Numbered from the stretch's first letter, positions 37,795 through 48,730 are shown. The stretch is DNA of 64,000 bases from Erwinia amylovora (GCF_017161565.1 NZ_CP066796.1:1116001-1180000), one strand, 5' to 3'. Numbers and translations: made by a program. Notes: a model not told the origin generated them from the sequence alone.

Positions 37795-40176
37795 ATGCAT
37801 AGTAAAGCATCAAGAATACTGATCCTGCTAACGGTTATATTCGCCGCACTGAGTGGCTTATATCTGTTAGCTGGCGGTATCTGGTTGGCTAAACTGGGCG
37901 GTTCTCTCTACTACATCATCGCTGGTGTGGTTATGATGATCACCGCATTTCTGCTGCATCGCCGCCGGGGGGCTGCGCTGTTGTTGTACGCCCTGTTCCT
38001 GCTGGGTACCACCGTCTGGTCGCTGTGGGAAGTGGGTTCTGACTTCTGGGCGCTGACTCCGCGTCTGGACGTCACCTTCTTCCTGGGATTATGGCTGGCG
38101 TTGCCGTTTATCTGGCGTGAGTTAAATGCCAAAGGGGCTTTGCCACGCGTCGCGCTATCTGCCGTGCTGGTCTTGGTTGTGGCGGTGCTGGCTTACTCGG
38201 TGTTTAACGACCCGCAGGAAATAAACGGTACGCTTAGTTCACAACAGGCGGCATCGTTGTCTGCGGCGGACGGCGTGGCGCCGGGCGACTGGCCGGCCTA
38301 TGGCCGAACCCAGGGCGGTACGCGCTACTCCCCGCTGAAGCAGATTAACGATAAAAACGTGGGCGAACTGCAGGAGGCCTGGACCTTTAGTACCGGTGAC
38401 CTGAAATCCCCAAGCGATCCGGGGGAGATCACCAATGAGGCCACGCCGATCAAAATCGGCAATGCGCTCTACCTGTGCACCGCGCATCAACAGCTGTTTG
38501 CGCTGGATGCGGCCAGCGGTAAGAAGAAATGGATGTTCGATCCCAGGCTGAAGCCGAACCCGACCTTCCAGCATGTGACCTGTCGCGGCGTCTCTTATTA
38601 CCAGACGCCGCAGGCGGCGGCCACTCCAGCCGGAACGCAGCCTGCTCTTTGCTCGCGGCGTATTCTGCTGCCGGTAAATGACGGCAGTATGTACGCGCTG
38701 GACGCTGAAAGCGGCGCCCTGTGTAAGGAATTTGGCGATAACGGTCGGTTGGATCTGCAAAGCAATATGCCTTACGCAAAAGTAGGTTCTTATGAGCCAA
38801 CGTCACCACCGATTGTCACCGCCACCAGTATTGTGATGGCGGGCGCGGTCACCGATAACTACTCCACTAAACAGCCGTCCGGCGTGGTGCGTGGTTTCGA
38901 TGTCAACACCGGCAAACTGCTGTGGGCATTTGATAGCGGCGCAAAGGATCCCAATTTGCTGCCGCAGGATGAGCAGAAATACACGCCGAATTCACCGAAC
39001 TCATGGGCGCCGGCAGCTTACGATGCCAAACTGGATCTGGTTTATCTGCCGATGGGCGTGTCGACGCCTGATATCTGGGGCGGCCACCGCACCCCGGAAA
39101 TGGAGCGCTTTGCTACCGGCGTGCTGGCGCTGAATGCGACCAGCGGTAAGTTGGCCTGGTTCTATCAAACCGTGCATCACGATCTGTGGGACATGGACGT
39201 TCCGGCGCAGCCTACGCTGGCGGATATTGATGGCAAAGATGGCCACAAGGTTCCGGTGATTTATATTCCGACCAAAACCGGCGATATCTTTGTGCTGAAT
39301 CGTACCAACGGTCAGCCAGTGGTTCCGGCTCCGGAAATGCAGGTGCCGGGTGGGGCAGCGAAGGGCGATCGTGTTTCGCCAACGCAGCCCTATTCCGAAT
39401 TAAGCTACCGTCCGAAAGCACAGCTGGCGGGCAAAGATATGTGGGGCGCAACGCTCTACGATCAGCTTGTTTGCCGGGTGATGTTCCACCAGCTGCGTTA
39501 CGAAGGTCCGTTCACTCCGCCATCCGAGCAGGGCACTCTGGTGTTCCCGGGTAACCTTGGTATGTTCGAGTGGGGCGGCATCGCGGTGGATGGCGATCGT
39601 CAGGTTGCCATTGTCAACCCTATGGCGCTGCCGTTCGTTTCCCGTCTGATCCCGCGCGGGCCGGGCAACCCTGGCGAGCCGGATGAGAATGACAAAGGCG
39701 GCACCGGTAGCGAAAAAGGCATTCAGCCCCAGTACGGTTTGCCGTACGGCGTAATGCTGAATCCGTTCCTGTCTCCGATCGGATTACCGTGCAAGCAGCC
39801 TTCATGGGGCTATATCTCTGCGGTAGACCTGAAGACTAACGATATCGTGTGGAAGAAACGCATCGGCACCGTGCGCGACAGCTCGCCGCTGCCGCTGCCG
39901 TTTAAAATGGGTATGCCAATGCTGGGTGGGCCAGTTGCCACGGCAGGCAACCTGTTCTTTATTGCGGCAACGGCCGATAACTATCTGCGCGCGTTTAACG
40001 TCTCTAACGGCAAACAGCTGTGGGAAGCGCGTTTGCCCGCGGGTGGTCAGGCAACGCCAATGACGTATGAAGTTAACGGCAAGCAGTACGTACTGATTTA
40101 TGCTGGCGGACACGGTTCGTTCGGCACAAAGCTGGGCGACTATGTGAAGGCTTACGCACTGCCGGACAGCCAGTAA
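37795..40176 (+). CDS. gcd: Gcd, PQQ-dependent membrane glucose dehydrogenase
   Basis: Oxidises glucose to gluconolactone in the periplasm and passes electrons to ubiquinone. 793 residues from ATG 37795 (AAGG eight bases upstream): five N-terminal membrane helices (to about residue 140), then the eight-bladed PQQ propeller starting GDWPAYGRTQGGTRYSPL, with GVSTPDIWGGHRTPEMERF, VHHDLWDMDVPAQP, GALF-type loops and the C-terminal IYAGGHGSFGTKLGDYVKAYALP. No pqq biosynthesis genes lie in the window; the neighbouring receptor suggests scavenged cofactor. It has no operon overlap with pqqU (166-bp gap), so it likely has its own promoter. Confidence 0.95.
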   Translation: MHSKASRILILLTVIFAALSGLYLLAGGIWLAKLGGSLYYIIAGVVMMITAFLLHRRRGAALLLYALFLLGTTVWSLWEVGSDFWALTPRLDVTFFLGLWLALPFIWRELNAKGALPRVALSAVLVLVVAVLAYSVFNDPQEINGTLSSQQAASLSAADGVAPGDWPAYGRTQGGTRYSPLKQINDKNVGELQEAWTFSTGDLKSPSDPGEITNEATPIKIGNALYLCTAHQQLFALDAASGKKKWMFDPRLKPNPTFQHVTCRGVSYYQTPQAAATPAGTQPALCSRRILLPVNDGSMYALDAESGALCKEFGDNGRLDLQSNMPYAKVGSYEPTSPPIVTATSIVMAGAVTDNYSTKQPSGVVRGFDVNTGKLLWAFDSGAKDPNLLPQDEQKYTPNSPNSWAPAAYDAKLDLVYLPMGVSTPDIWGGHRTPEMERFATGVLALNATSGKLAWFYQTVHHDLWDMDVPAQPTLADIDGKDGHKVPVIYIPTKTGDIFVLNRTNGQPVVPAPEMQVPGGAAKGDRVSPTQPYSELSYRPKAQLAGKDMWGATLYDQLVCRVMFHQLRYEGPFTPPSEQGTLVFPGNLGMFEWGGIAVDGDRQVAIVNPMALPFVSRLIPRGPGNPGEPDENDKGGTGSEKGIQPQYGLPYGVMLNPFLSPIGLPCKQPSWGYISAVDLKTNDIVWKKRIGTVRDSSPLPLPFKMGMPMLGGPVATAGNLFFIAATADNYLRAFNVSNGKQLWEARLPAGGQATPMTYEVNGKQYVLIYAGGHGSFGTKLGDYVKAYALPDSQ

Positions 40177-40192
40177 ACGCTGACGGCCAATC

Positions 40193-40221
40193 AGGGCGAC
40201 CCGTTTGGGTCGCCTTTTTTT
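40193..40221. terminator. Bidirectional terminator between gcd and the FMN-binding gene
   Basis: GGCGACCC (40195-40202) pairs with GGGTCGCC (40207-40214) followed by seven T. The stop codon of the convergent gene lies inside the T run. Confidence 0.9.
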
Positions 40222-40687
40222 ATGCCAGCGCTTGCAGCGCGTTAATCTGTTCGCGCCAGCGGGCAAAGGCAGCGGCTTCATCCTTCAGGCAAAACGTTAA
40301 GCCGCTTGATACCGTGGCATAAGGAGCGCGATGGGCCAGCACCTGCTTCACTTCAGCGCTGAATACCGCCAGTTTCAATGCCGTTAATGTCTCCGACCGT
40401 AAAGCCGCCTGTGCCTGAATTTCCAGCACGGCACCATCCAGCACCAGTGCCAGCGTGATTTTATCGTTGCGCTTCAGGTTGGCGGTAGTGGTGGATCCCG
40501 GCCAGATGGCAAATAGCAATTCGCTGGGCGAGCGGGCAATAATCTCCCCCAGACTGAGTTGAGCCGCGTAGGGCCAGCCATTTTCGCCCACGCTCGACAG
40601 GCGGATCGCCTGATGCAAATGGCTGGCAGGCAGCGACCCGTCGAGCAGTGCCATGAGTTCAGCAGTCAGAGTGCTGGCGTCGGTCAT
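40220..40687 (-). CDS. Pyridoxamine 5'-phosphate oxidase-like FMN-binding protein
   Basis: 155 residues. The split-barrel pattern is visible: RLSSVGENGWPYAAQLSLGEII, LLFAIWPGSTTTANLKRNDKITLALV (flavin-binding type), then VLEIQAQAAL. Such proteins bind FMN or related cofactors; the substrate is unknown. It is convergent with gcd, sharing a terminator. Assignment rests on pattern recognition only. Confidence 0.65.
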   Translation of the reverse strand: MTDASTLTAELMALLDGSLPASHLHQAIRLSSVGENGWPYAAQLSLGEIIARSPSELLFAIWPGSTTTANLKRNDKITLALVLDGAVLEIQAQAALRSETLTALKLAVFSAEVKQVLAHRAPYATVSSGLTFCLKDEAAAFARWREQINALQALA

Positions 40688-41272
40688 ATATCGTTTCTCC
40701 TTGATACAGAAATGACCAATGTAACTTGCGCAAGTATTATTTTGCCCCGCGCTTTACTCGGTTTAATCTTAATTTTCGCCGTCTTGCGCTGCCGCATCAG
40801 GGGCAGACGCGTCCGGCAAGAATGCCAGATTATGACTTAACAGCGCCAGTCATTTGGCCCCTTGTTATTTATCGTCCGATCAACAGTTGCAATCTAAGTG
40901 GTTATTTTCTCTATTATTTACCTGACATTAACATAAATTTTATTTATATTTCTATTACCTCCGCAGACAGTTGCTAAATCCGATCTCCCGTTGTTAAACC
41001 GTTATTAACCCCGCTCGTTGCAACAGATCGTTTGACGGAGAATCTCCTTCCCGGGCCTGAGCAATTTATATTTAGACTATATATAGAATTGATGCTAACC
41101 AATTTGCGTTAATTCACAGGGGATTATTCTGAATAGCCACGGTTTGTGCAACGCCATGCGCAGAGGGTGTTCCTCCTGTGCCGTCGCGATGTTGCCGTTT
41201 GCCGTACGCATCAACGTTAATACGGGTGATCCGTTCTCCTTCAGCACTATAAACTGTTAATAAGGTTAATGA
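40688..41272. other. Upstream region of the arn operon
   Basis: 585 bp without a firmly supported gene. It holds AT-rich promoter-like DNA (40960-41100), a possible PmrA-type repeat and a possible 34-codon leader frame (41156-41260) that lacks a good ribosome binding site. Confidence 0.5.
40993..41009 (+). promoter_or_regulatory. Possible PmrA box upstream of arnB
   Basis: GTTAAACCGTTATTAAC has two TTAA cores 11 bp apart, the spacing of PmrA half-sites (YTTAAK-N5-YTTAAK), but the flanking bases do not fit well. The arn operon is PmrAB/PhoPQ-controlled in relatives. Confidence 0.35.
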
Positions 41273-42412
41273 ATGTCGGAATTTTTGCCTTTCTCGCGCC
41301 CGTCGATGGGTGCAGAAGAGCTGGCCGCAGTTGAAGAGGTACTGCGCAGCGGCTGGATAACCACCGGGCCAAAAAATCAGCAACTTGAGCAGGCATTTTG
41401 TCAACTCACCGGCAATCGTCACGCGATTGCCGTTAGCTCGGCAACCGCAGGCATGCATGTGGTGCTAATGGCCCTGGGAATTGGCCCAGGTGATGAGGTG
41501 ATTACGCCATCGCTGACCTGGGTATCAACCCTGAATATGATTGTGCTGCTGGGGGCAACCCCGGTGATGATCGACGTTGACCGCGACACCTTAATGGTCA
41601 CTCCGCAGCTGGTTGAAGCGGCGATCACCGCGCGCACCCGGGCGATTATACCGGTGCATTACGCCGGCGCTCCGGCAGATATTGAGGCGATCCATGCGTT
41701 AGGTAAGCGCCACGGTATCACGGTGATCGACGATGCGGCTCATGCGGCGGGAACTTACTACCGTGGGCGTCATGTGGGTGACAGCGGCACCGCTATTTTC
41801 TCCTTCCATGCGATTAAAAACATCAGCTGCGCCGAAGGCGGAATGGTAGTGACCGATGATGATGCGCTGGCGGATCGCGTGCGTAGCCTGAAGTTTCATG
41901 GCCTGGGCGTGGATGCGTTTGACCGCCAGACGCATGGGCGTGCGCCCCAGGCAGAAGTGCTGACCCCTGGCTTCAAATACAACCTGGCAGATATCAATGC
42001 GGCGATGGCGATGGCGCAGCTGGATAAGCTGGCGGCACATAATGCCCGTCGTGAGCAGATAGCGCAGCGCTATCTGGACGAACTGACGGACACGCCGTTT
42101 CTCCCTCTGGCGCGCCCCGTCTGGCCGCATCGGCATGCCTGGCATCTGTTTATTCTGCGCGTTGACCGCGAGTCTTGCGGGCTGAGCCGCGATGAGTTGA
42201 TGCAGCAACTGAAAGAGCAGGGGATCGGCAGCGGCTTACATTTCCGTGCGGTGCACACCCAGAAATATTATCGCGAACGTTTTCCGCAGCTCTCGCTGCC
42301 GGAGACGGAATGGAACTCGGATCGAATCTGCTCAATTCCGCTGTTTCCTGGCATGAACGATGGCGACTGCGATCGCGTTATCGCTGCCTTACGCAAGCTG
42401 GCGGATGGCTGA
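41273..42412 (+). CDS. arnB: ArnB, UDP-Ara4O aminotransferase
   Basis: PLP-dependent aminotransferase that makes UDP-L-Ara4N from the 4-keto sugar supplied by ArnA. 379 residues of the DegT/DnrJ/EryC1 fold: N-terminal [19 protein letters not shown], cofactor residues [10 protein letters not shown] and [11 protein letters not shown], and the PLP lysine in [15 protein letters not shown]. First gene of arnBCADTEF; its stop lies inside the start region of arnC. Confidence 0.96.
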   Translation: MSEFLPFSRPSMGAEELAAVEEVLRSGWITTGPKNQQLEQAFCQLTGNRHAIAVSSATAGMHVVLMALGIGPGDEVITPSLTWVSTLNMIVLLGATPVMIDVDRDTLMVTPQLVEAAITARTRAIIPVHYAGAPADIEAIHALGKRHGITVIDDAAHAAGTYYRGRHVGDSGTAIFSFHAIKNISCAEGGMVVTDDDALADRVRSLKFHGLGVDAFDRQTHGRAPQAEVLTPGFKYNLADINAAMAMAQLDKLAAHNARREQIAQRYLDELTDTPFLPLARPVWPHRHAWHLFILRVDRESCGLSRDELMQQLKEQGIGSGLHFRAVHTQKYYRERFPQLSLPETEWNSDRICSIPLFPGMNDGDCDRVIAALRKLADG

Positions 42413-42413
42413 T

Positions 42414-43391
42414 ATGACAGAGCAAGAAATAAAAAAAGTGTCGGTAGTGATCCCGGTTTATAACGAGCAGCATAGCCTGCCAGAACTGATGCGGCGCACC
42501 GATGCCGCCTGTGCGCAGCTGACGCTGGACTATGAAATCCTGCTGGTGGATGACGGCAGCAGCGACGACTCCGCTGCGCTGCTGGCGGCAGCGGCCGAAG
42601 CGCCTGGCAGCCATATCGTGGCGGTGCTGCTTAACCGCAATTATGGCCAGCACTCGGCGATCATGGCCGGCTTCAGCCATGCCAGCGGCGATCTGGTGAT
42701 TACCCTAGATGCCGATTTACAAAATCCCCCGGAGGAGATCCCGCGCCTGGTGGCAACTGCGCAACAGGGCTATGACGTGGTGGGAACCGTGCGGCAGAAC
42801 CGCCAGGACAGCAGGTTCCGCAAATTTGCCTCACGGATGATGAATCATCTGATCCAGCGTACCACCGGCAAAGCGATGGGGGATTATGGCTGCATGCTGC
42901 GCGCCTACCGCCGCCATATTATCGATGCGATGCTGCACTGCCATGAGCGCAGCACCTTCATTCCGATTCTGGCAAATACCTTTGCCCGCCGCACCACTGA
43001 AATCCCGGTTCTGCACGCTGAACGAGAATTTGGTGATTCCAAATACAGCCTGATGCGCCTGATCAACCTGATGTACGACCTGATTACCAGTCTGACGACC
43101 TCGCCGCTACGCCTGCTTAGCGTATTCGGCAGCATCATCGCCATATTGGGGTTCGCTTTTTCCCTGTTACTGATTGCACTGCGTTTGTTCCTTGGCGCGC
43201 AGTGGGCGGGGGATGGCGTGTTTGTCCTGTTTGCCGTGCTGTTTATATTTGTCGGCGCACAGTTTGTCGCCATGGGGCTGCTTGGCGAGTATATCGGGCG
43301 CATCTATAACGATGTGCGCGCCCGTCCGCGTTATTTTATTCAGCGCGTTGTCAGCCGCAACGCCGATGCTATAAAGGATCAGAAATCATGA
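42414..43391 (+). CDS. arnC: ArnC, undecaprenyl-phosphate 4-formamido-Ara4N transferase
   Basis: Membrane glycosyltransferase (GT2) that loads Ara4FN onto undecaprenyl phosphate at the cytoplasmic face. 325 residues: GT-A domain with [23 protein letters not shown], the DAD motif ([12 protein letters not shown]) and [19 protein letters not shown], then two C-terminal helices ([42 protein letters not shown]). ATG 42414 was chosen; ATG 42405 overlapping the arnB stop is the alternative. Confidence 0.95.
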   Translation: MTEQEIKKVSVVIPVYNEQHSLPELMRRTDAACAQLTLDYEILLVDDGSSDDSAALLAAAAEAPGSHIVAVLLNRNYGQHSAIMAGFSHASGDLVITLDADLQNPPEEIPRLVATAQQGYDVVGTVRQNRQDSRFRKFASRMMNHLIQRTTGKAMGDYGCMLRAYRRHIIDAMLHCHERSTFIPILANTFARRTTEIPVLHAEREFGDSKYSLMRLINLMYDLITSLTTSPLRLLSVFGSIIAILGFAFSLLLIALRLFLGAQWAGDGVFVLFAVLFIFVGAQFVAMGLLGEYIGRIYNDVRARPRYFIQRVVSRNADAIKDQKS

Positions 43392-45370
43392 AAGCTGTGG
43401 TATTTGCCTACCATGATATTGGCTGCACCGGGCTGCGCGCACTGGCTCAGGCGGGTTATCAGATTGCCGCTATTTTCACTCATACGGACGATGCCGCAGA
43501 AAATCACTTTTTTGCTTCGGTCGCACGCACTGCCGCACAGCTTGGCGTTCCGGTGTATGCACCAGAGGATGTTAATCACCCGTTATGGATTGACCGCATC
43601 CGCAGTATGGCCCCGGACGTCATCTTCTCGTTCCACTACCGCCATATGCTGAATGACGCCATTATCAGCAGTGCCAGCCGGGGTGCCTTTAATCTGCATG
43701 CCTCATTGCTGCCGAAGTACCGCGGTCGGGCGCCGCTCAACTGGGTACTGGCCAACGGTGAACGGGAAACCGGCGTCACGCTGCATCACATGGTGAAGCG
43801 TGCCGATGCCGGGGCAATCATTGCCCAGAGCAAAGTCCCTATCGCTGACCATGACGATGCGCTGACGCTGCATCATAAAATGTGTGCGGCGGCGGGGGAG
43901 CTGCTGGCCAATACGCTGCCGGACATTCGCACTGGCAGTGATGTCGCCCATCCTCAGGACGAAAGCCAGGCCAGCTATGTTGGCCGTCGTACCCCGGAAG
44001 ATGGCCGTATTGACTGGCAGCTTCCGGCGCAGCGTATTCATAACCTGGTGCGTGCGGTGACCGACCCCTGGCCTGGCGCATTCAGCTTTGTCGGCTCCGG
44101 TAAGTTCATCGTCTGGCAGTCAAAAGTGCGTCACGATTATCCAGCGAACAGGCCGGGTACGATCCTTTCTGTGGCACCCCTGGTGGTGGCCTGTGCCGAG
44201 GGTGCGCTGGAGATCGTCACCGGGCAGAGCGACAGCGGCGTCTATATGCAGGGCAGCCAGCTGGCTCAGACGCTTGGGCTGGTGGCTGGCGCATGGCTGC
44301 ATAATCAGCCGGCGGCCGTGTTACAACGGCGTACCCGTGTACTGATCCTTGGAGTGAACGGCTTTATTGGTAATCACCTGACCGAACGCCTGCTGCTTGA
44401 CGATAACTTTGACGTTTACGGGTTGGATATTGGTTCGGATGCCATCAGCCGCTTTATCGGCCATGAGCGGTTCCACTTTGTTGAAGGGGATATCAGCATT
44501 CACTCAGAGTGGATCAAATATCACATCAAGAAATGCGACGTGGTGTTGCCGCTGGTTGCCATTGCCACGCCGATAGAATATACCCGCAACCCGCTGCGCG
44601 TTTTTGAACTGGATTTTGAAGAAAACCTGAAGATCATCCGCGACTGCGTGAAATACAAAAAGCGCATTATTTTCCCATCCACATCAGAAGTTTACGGCAT
44701 GTGTACCGATGCGACCTTTGACGAAGACAGTTCTAATCTGGTGGTCGGGCCGATCAATAAACAGCGCTGGATTTACTCGGTGTCCAAGCAGCTGCTTGAC
44801 CGGGTTATCTGGGCCTACGGCGATAAAGAAGGGCTGCGTTTCACCCTGTTCCGCCCGTTTAACTGGATGGGGCCCCGGCTGGATAATCTCAATGCGGCGC
44901 GTATCGGCAGTTCGCGCGCTATCACCCAACTGATCCTCAATCTGGTGGAAGGCTCACCGATCAAACTGGTTGACGGAGGAGGGCAAAAACGCTGCTTTAC
45001 CGACATCCACGACGGTATTGAAGCGCTGTTCCGCATCATCGAAAACAGGCAGCACAACTGCGATGGCCAGATTATCAACATCGGTAATGCGGATAACGAA
45101 GCCAGCATCAGGCAACTGGCTGAACAGCTGCTGGCCAGTTTTGAGCGCCACCCGTTACGCAACCGTTTCCCGCCTTTTGCCGGTTTCCGTGAGGTGGAAA
45201 GCAGCAGTTATTACGGCAAGGGTTATCAGGATGTTGAACACCGCAAACCCTCAATCAGTAATGCGAAACGGCTGCTCAACTGGCAGCCAAAAGTGACGAT
45301 GGATAAAACCATCGATGACACGCTCGACTTCTTCCTGCAAAACGTTGAGCCAGGAGACGCAGCCCAATGA
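43388..45370 (+). CDS. arnA: ArnA, bifunctional formyltransferase / UDP-glucuronate decarboxylase
   Basis: Cytoplasmic two-domain enzyme of 660 residues. The N-terminal formyltransferase (1-305) has [16 protein letters not shown] and the catalytic Asn-His-Asp set; the C-terminal SDR dehydrogenase (from about 315) begins [15 protein letters not shown] with the NAD loop, then STSEVYGM and [10 protein letters not shown] (catalytic Tyr-Lys). It oxidises and decarboxylates UDP-glucuronate and later formylates UDP-Ara4N. The start overlaps the arnC stop by four bases. Confidence 0.97.
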   Translation: MKAVVFAYHDIGCTGLRALAQAGYQIAAIFTHTDDAAENHFFASVARTAAQLGVPVYAPEDVNHPLWIDRIRSMAPDVIFSFHYRHMLNDAIISSASRGAFNLHASLLPKYRGRAPLNWVLANGERETGVTLHHMVKRADAGAIIAQSKVPIADHDDALTLHHKMCAAAGELLANTLPDIRTGSDVAHPQDESQASYVGRRTPEDGRIDWQLPAQRIHNLVRAVTDPWPGAFSFVGSGKFIVWQSKVRHDYPANRPGTILSVAPLVVACAEGALEIVTGQSDSGVYMQGSQLAQTLGLVAGAWLHNQPAAVLQRRTRVLILGVNGFIGNHLTERLLLDDNFDVYGLDIGSDAISRFIGHERFHFVEGDISIHSEWIKYHIKKCDVVLPLVAIATPIEYTRNPLRVFELDFEENLKIIRDCVKYKKRIIFPSTSEVYGMCTDATFDEDSSNLVVGPINKQRWIYSVSKQLLDRVIWAYGDKEGLRFTLFRPFNWMGPRLDNLNAARIGSSRAITQLILNLVEGSPIKLVDGGGQKRCFTDIHDGIEALFRIIENRQHNCDGQIINIGNADNEASIRQLAEQLLASFERHPLRNRFPPFAGFREVESSSYYGKGYQDVEHRKPSISNAKRLLNWQPKVTMDKTIDDTLDFFLQNVEPGDAAQ

Positions 45371-46257
45371 TCGATGTCGGCCTGCGTATCGACGTGGATA
45401 CCTGGCGAGGTACGCGTGACGGCGTGCCGCGCCTGCTGTCGATATTGCATCGCCAGCAAATCCGCGGCAGCTTCTTCTTCAGCGTGGGGCCGGATAATAT
45501 GGGCCGCCATTTGTGGCGACTATTAAAACCGCGTTTCCTGTGGAAGATGCTGCGCTCAAATGCTGTCTCTTTGTACGGCTGGGACATTTTACTGGCCGGG
45601 ACGGCCTGGCCGGGGCGGCGCATTGGTCAGGGGCTGGCGGAAGTGATCCGTGCGACCAGCCAACAGCATGAGATTGGCCTGCATGCCTGGGATCATTTTG
45701 CCTGGCAAACCTGGGCAGGAGTTTGGCCGACGGAGCGCCTGAGCGCCGAAATACTGCGTGGCGTGGAAGCACTGGCGCAGATCGCTGGTCAACCGGTCAG
45801 CTGTTCTGCCGCGGCCGGCTGGCGGGCCGATGGCCGGGTAGTGGTCGCCAGGCAGCCTTTTAATTTTGTGTACAACAGCGACTGCCGTGGCACCCGGCCG
45901 TTTCGGCCGCAGTTACCCGATGGCCGACTCGGTACGGTACAGATCCCGGTCACGCTGCCGACCTGGGACGAAGTGATCGGCAGCGGCGTAAGCCGGGCGG
46001 ATTACAACGGTTTTATCCTCGACAACATCCTCCGCCACCAGGGTGTACCGGTATACACCATTCATGCCGAGGTGGAAGGCATTGCTCTTAGCGAGATGTT
46101 TGCAGATTTGTTAACCGAAGCGCGTCGCCGGGGTATCCGTTTTTGTCCGCTAAGCGAGTTATTGCCGCAGGATGTGGCACAGCTTCCGGTGGGTAAAATT
46201 GTACGGGGGAATGTCCCTGGTCGTGAAGGCTGGTTGGGCTGCCAGCAGCTAACCTGA
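45367..46257 (+). CDS. arnD: ArnD, 4-deoxy-4-formamido-Ara-undecaprenol deformylase
   Basis: Metal-dependent NodB/polysaccharide-deacetylase-fold enzyme that removes the formyl group from undecaprenyl-phosphate-Ara4FN. 296 residues with the [10 protein letters not shown] metal motif, [13 protein letters not shown] (His-x-x-x-His type) and AAAGWRAD. The start overlaps the arnA stop by four bases. Between arnA and arnT as in other enterobacteria. Confidence 0.95.
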   Translation: MIDVGLRIDVDTWRGTRDGVPRLLSILHRQQIRGSFFFSVGPDNMGRHLWRLLKPRFLWKMLRSNAVSLYGWDILLAGTAWPGRRIGQGLAEVIRATSQQHEIGLHAWDHFAWQTWAGVWPTERLSAEILRGVEALAQIAGQPVSCSAAAGWRADGRVVVARQPFNFVYNSDCRGTRPFRPQLPDGRLGTVQIPVTLPTWDEVIGSGVSRADYNGFILDNILRHQGVPVYTIHAEVEGIALSEMFADLLTEARRRGIRFCPLSELLPQDVAQLPVGKIVRGNVPGREGWLGCQQLT

Positions 46258-46267
46258 GTGATTGAGC

Positions 46268-47929
46268 ATGAAATACACCCGTTATGCGCTTTTATTACCG
46301 CTGTTCTATGCGTTGTTCTATTTGATCCCGCCGGAGTTACGGGCGCTATGGCAGCCGGATGAGTTTCGCTATGCCGAGGTCGGCCGTGAAATGTTGGTGA
46401 GCGGCAACTGGGTTGTGCCGCATTTCCTTGATCTGCGCTATTTCGAAAAGCCGGTAGCCGGATACTGGGTTAACAGCCTTGGCCAGTGGCTGTTTGGCAG
46501 AAGTCATTTTGCCGTGCGTTCTGGCTCGATTTTCTCCATCACCCTGAGCGCGCTGCTGGTCTACTGGCTGGCACTGCGTATGTGGCAACAGCGTTCCACC
46601 GCGCTGCTTTCGGCGGTGGTATTCCTTACCTGTTTGTTGGTCTATGGCGTGGGCACCTACGCCGTACTTGACCCGATAATCACGCTGTGGATGGTGGCGG
46701 CAATGTGCAGCTTCTGGCTTGCCGCGCAAACCAGCAGCAGGCTTCAGCGGGTCACGGGCTGGCTGCTGCTGGGGCTGGCGTGCGGCATGGGGCTGATGAC
46801 CAAAGGGTTTCTGGCGCTGGCGGTACCGCTGGTGGCGATAGTGCCGTGGATGCTCTGGCAGCGCCGTTATCGAGAGCTGCTGCTTTTCGGGCCGCTGGCG
46901 ATACTGAGCGCGGCCATTATTTCTGCTCCCTGGGCTGTCAGTATTGCGCGCCAGGAACCTGACTTCTGGCACTATTTCTTCTGGGTGGAGCACGTTCAGC
47001 GCTTTGCGCAGCCCGATGCGCAGCATAAGGCTCCGTTCTGGTACTATCTGCCGGTGCTGCTGGCCGGAACGCTGCCGTGGCTGGGGTTGCTGCCGGGTGC
47101 GCTCCGGCGCGCTTGGCGGGAACGCAGAACCTGCCCCGCTTCGTTTTATCTGCTTTGCTGGGTGGTGATGCCAGTGCTGTTTTTCAGCCTGGCGAAAGGC
47201 AAGCTGCCGACCTATATTCTGCCCTGTTTTGCTCCGCTGGCGATACTGCTGGCACATCACGGCGTTAAGGTGGCCGGCACAGAAGGCCGGGCGTTAAGCG
47301 CCAACGGTATAATTAATCTGCTATTCGGTTTACTGGGGCTGCTGGCCGTTGTACTGGTGCTGGCCCCGTGGGGAGTGGTTCAGCATCCGCTTTATGCACG
47401 TTCTGAGCTGTTCAAGGTGCTGCTGGCCGCGATCGCGTTCCTGTGGTGGGCGCTAACCGGCTTAGTCAGCCTGGCAGACGGCGCAAGATACTGGCGGCTG
47501 GCTGCGTTATCTCCGTTGGCGCTGGCATGGGTTATGGCGGCCGCCATCCCCGATCGGATAATTGACTCCAAACAGCCGCAGTCATTTATCGCCGCGATAA
47601 ATCAGAAGCTACAACATAGTCGTTACGTGCTGGGTAATGAAGTCGGCGTGGCTTCTGCGCTGGCATGGGAGCTGCAACGCAGCGATATCCTGTTGTTCAG
47701 TCAGCAGGGTGAACTGAAATATGGCCTGAGTTATCCCGACGCAAAAGGGCGGTTTATCGCCAGTGAGGATTTTCCCAACTGGCTGAAAGAGCACCGCCGG
47801 CTGGGCAGCGTATCGCTGGTGATGAAGCTGTCTGATGAAAACAGCCAGCTTGATGAGCGCATCCCGGTGCCAGATCAGAAGTATCAGCGCGGCCGGCTGC
47901 GACTGGTTTACTACTCATGGCAACCATGA
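46268..47929 (+). CDS. arnT: ArnT, lipid A Ara4N transferase
   Basis: Inner-membrane GT83 glycosyltransferase that moves Ara4N from the lipid carrier onto lipid A at the periplasmic face, giving polymyxin resistance. 553 residues with about 12-13 helices; the first periplasmic loop has LWQPDEFRYAEVGREML with the catalytic Asp-Glu, and later FEKPVAGYWVNS, GTYAVLDP and AKGKLPTYIL. ATG 46268 was taken over an upstream TTG (46262). Confidence 0.95.
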   Translation: MKYTRYALLLPLFYALFYLIPPELRALWQPDEFRYAEVGREMLVSGNWVVPHFLDLRYFEKPVAGYWVNSLGQWLFGRSHFAVRSGSIFSITLSALLVYWLALRMWQQRSTALLSAVVFLTCLLVYGVGTYAVLDPIITLWMVAAMCSFWLAAQTSSRLQRVTGWLLLGLACGMGLMTKGFLALAVPLVAIVPWMLWQRRYRELLLFGPLAILSAAIISAPWAVSIARQEPDFWHYFFWVEHVQRFAQPDAQHKAPFWYYLPVLLAGTLPWLGLLPGALRRAWRERRTCPASFYLLCWVVMPVLFFSLAKGKLPTYILPCFAPLAILLAHHGVKVAGTEGRALSANGIINLLFGLLGLLAVVLVLAPWGVVQHPLYARSELFKVLLAAIAFLWWALTGLVSLADGARYWRLAALSPLALAWVMAAAIPDRIIDSKQPQSFIAAINQKLQHSRYVLGNEVGVASALAWELQRSDILLFSQQGELKYGLSYPDAKGRFIASEDFPNWLKEHRRLGSVSLVMKLSDENSQLDERIPVPDQKYQRGRLRLVYYSWQP

Positions 47930-48252
47930 ACACTTTGCTGATTATCCTGGCCAGTCTGCTCAGTTGCGCGGGGCAGCTATGCCAGAAGCAGGCTACCCAC
48001 CAGCGTAGTGGTCGCCGTGTTATGCTGATATGGCTGGCGATCGGCATTTTTTTGCTGGGGCTGGCAATGTTGCTGTGGCTGCGGGTACTGCAGACGGTGC
48101 CGGTTGGCGTAGCCTACCCGATGCTAAGCCTGAATTTCATTTTTGTTACCCTGGCCGCGCGCTGGCTATGGCGTGAAAGCTTTTCACTGCGCCAGGCGAT
48201 CGGCGTGCTACTGATTGTGGCTGGCGTAGCCATAATGGGGAGCTACACCTGA
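47926..48252 (+). CDS. arnE: ArnE, flippase subunit for undecaprenyl-phosphate-Ara4N
   Basis: Small multidrug-resistance-fold membrane protein; with ArnF it is thought to flip undecaprenyl-phosphate-Ara4N to the periplasm. 108 residues and four helices, with GQLCQKQATH near the start and VPVGVAYPMLSLNFIFVTLAARWLW. The start ATG 47926 overlaps the arnT stop (ATGA); a start nine bases upstream (47917) is possible. Confidence 0.93.
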   Translation: MNTLLIILASLLSCAGQLCQKQATHQRSGRRVMLIWLAIGIFLLGLAMLLWLRVLQTVPVGVAYPMLSLNFIFVTLAARWLWRESFSLRQAIGVLLIVAGVAIMGSYT

Positions 48253-48635
48253 TGGGGCTACTATTTGCGTCAGCCAGCGTTGTGCTGGTGAGCCTCGCAC
48301 AGCTGTTATTGAAATGGGCAATGGTGCAGCTGCCTGATATCAGTCAGCTGCCGGAGTTTCTTTCTGCGCCAGGCAATATGCCGGTGCCAACAGCGGCGCT
48401 GTTGCTGGGACTGCTGGTCTACGGGCTGTCGATGCTGTGCTGGTTGCTGGCGCTGAAACGTATGCCGCTAGGCCGCGCTTATCCGTTGCTCAGCGTGAGC
48501 TATCTGTTGGTATGGCTGGCCGCACTGTGGCTGCCAGGCATCAACGAAGCTTTTCTCTGGGGCAAGCTGGCTGGGGCAAGCCTGATCGTTGGCGGGCTGC
48601 TGTTGCTGTGCTGGCCGGCGGCAAAAGCGCGCTGA
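48252..48635 (+). CDS. arnF: ArnF, flippase subunit for undecaprenyl-phosphate-Ara4N
   Basis: Second SMR-type subunit, 127 residues with four helices: SASVVLVSLAQLLLKWAM, VYGLSMLCWLLALKRMPLGRAYPLLSVSYLLVWLAALW and a final helix. The start overlaps the arnE stop by one base (TGATG). Last gene of the arn operon. Confidence 0.93.
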   Translation: MGLLFASASVVLVSLAQLLLKWAMVQLPDISQLPEFLSAPGNMPVPTAALLLGLLVYGLSMLCWLLALKRMPLGRAYPLLSVSYLLVWLAALWLPGINEAFLWGKLAGASLIVGGLLLLCWPAAKAR

Positions 48636-48730
48636 CAGAACGCTTCCGGATAGCAGTAACAGTTCCGCGCAGGCGGTGCCGAAAATGAAGGTTTGCCGAT
48701 CCAGCCCGGCGGGCGAGATAAACAGAGATA

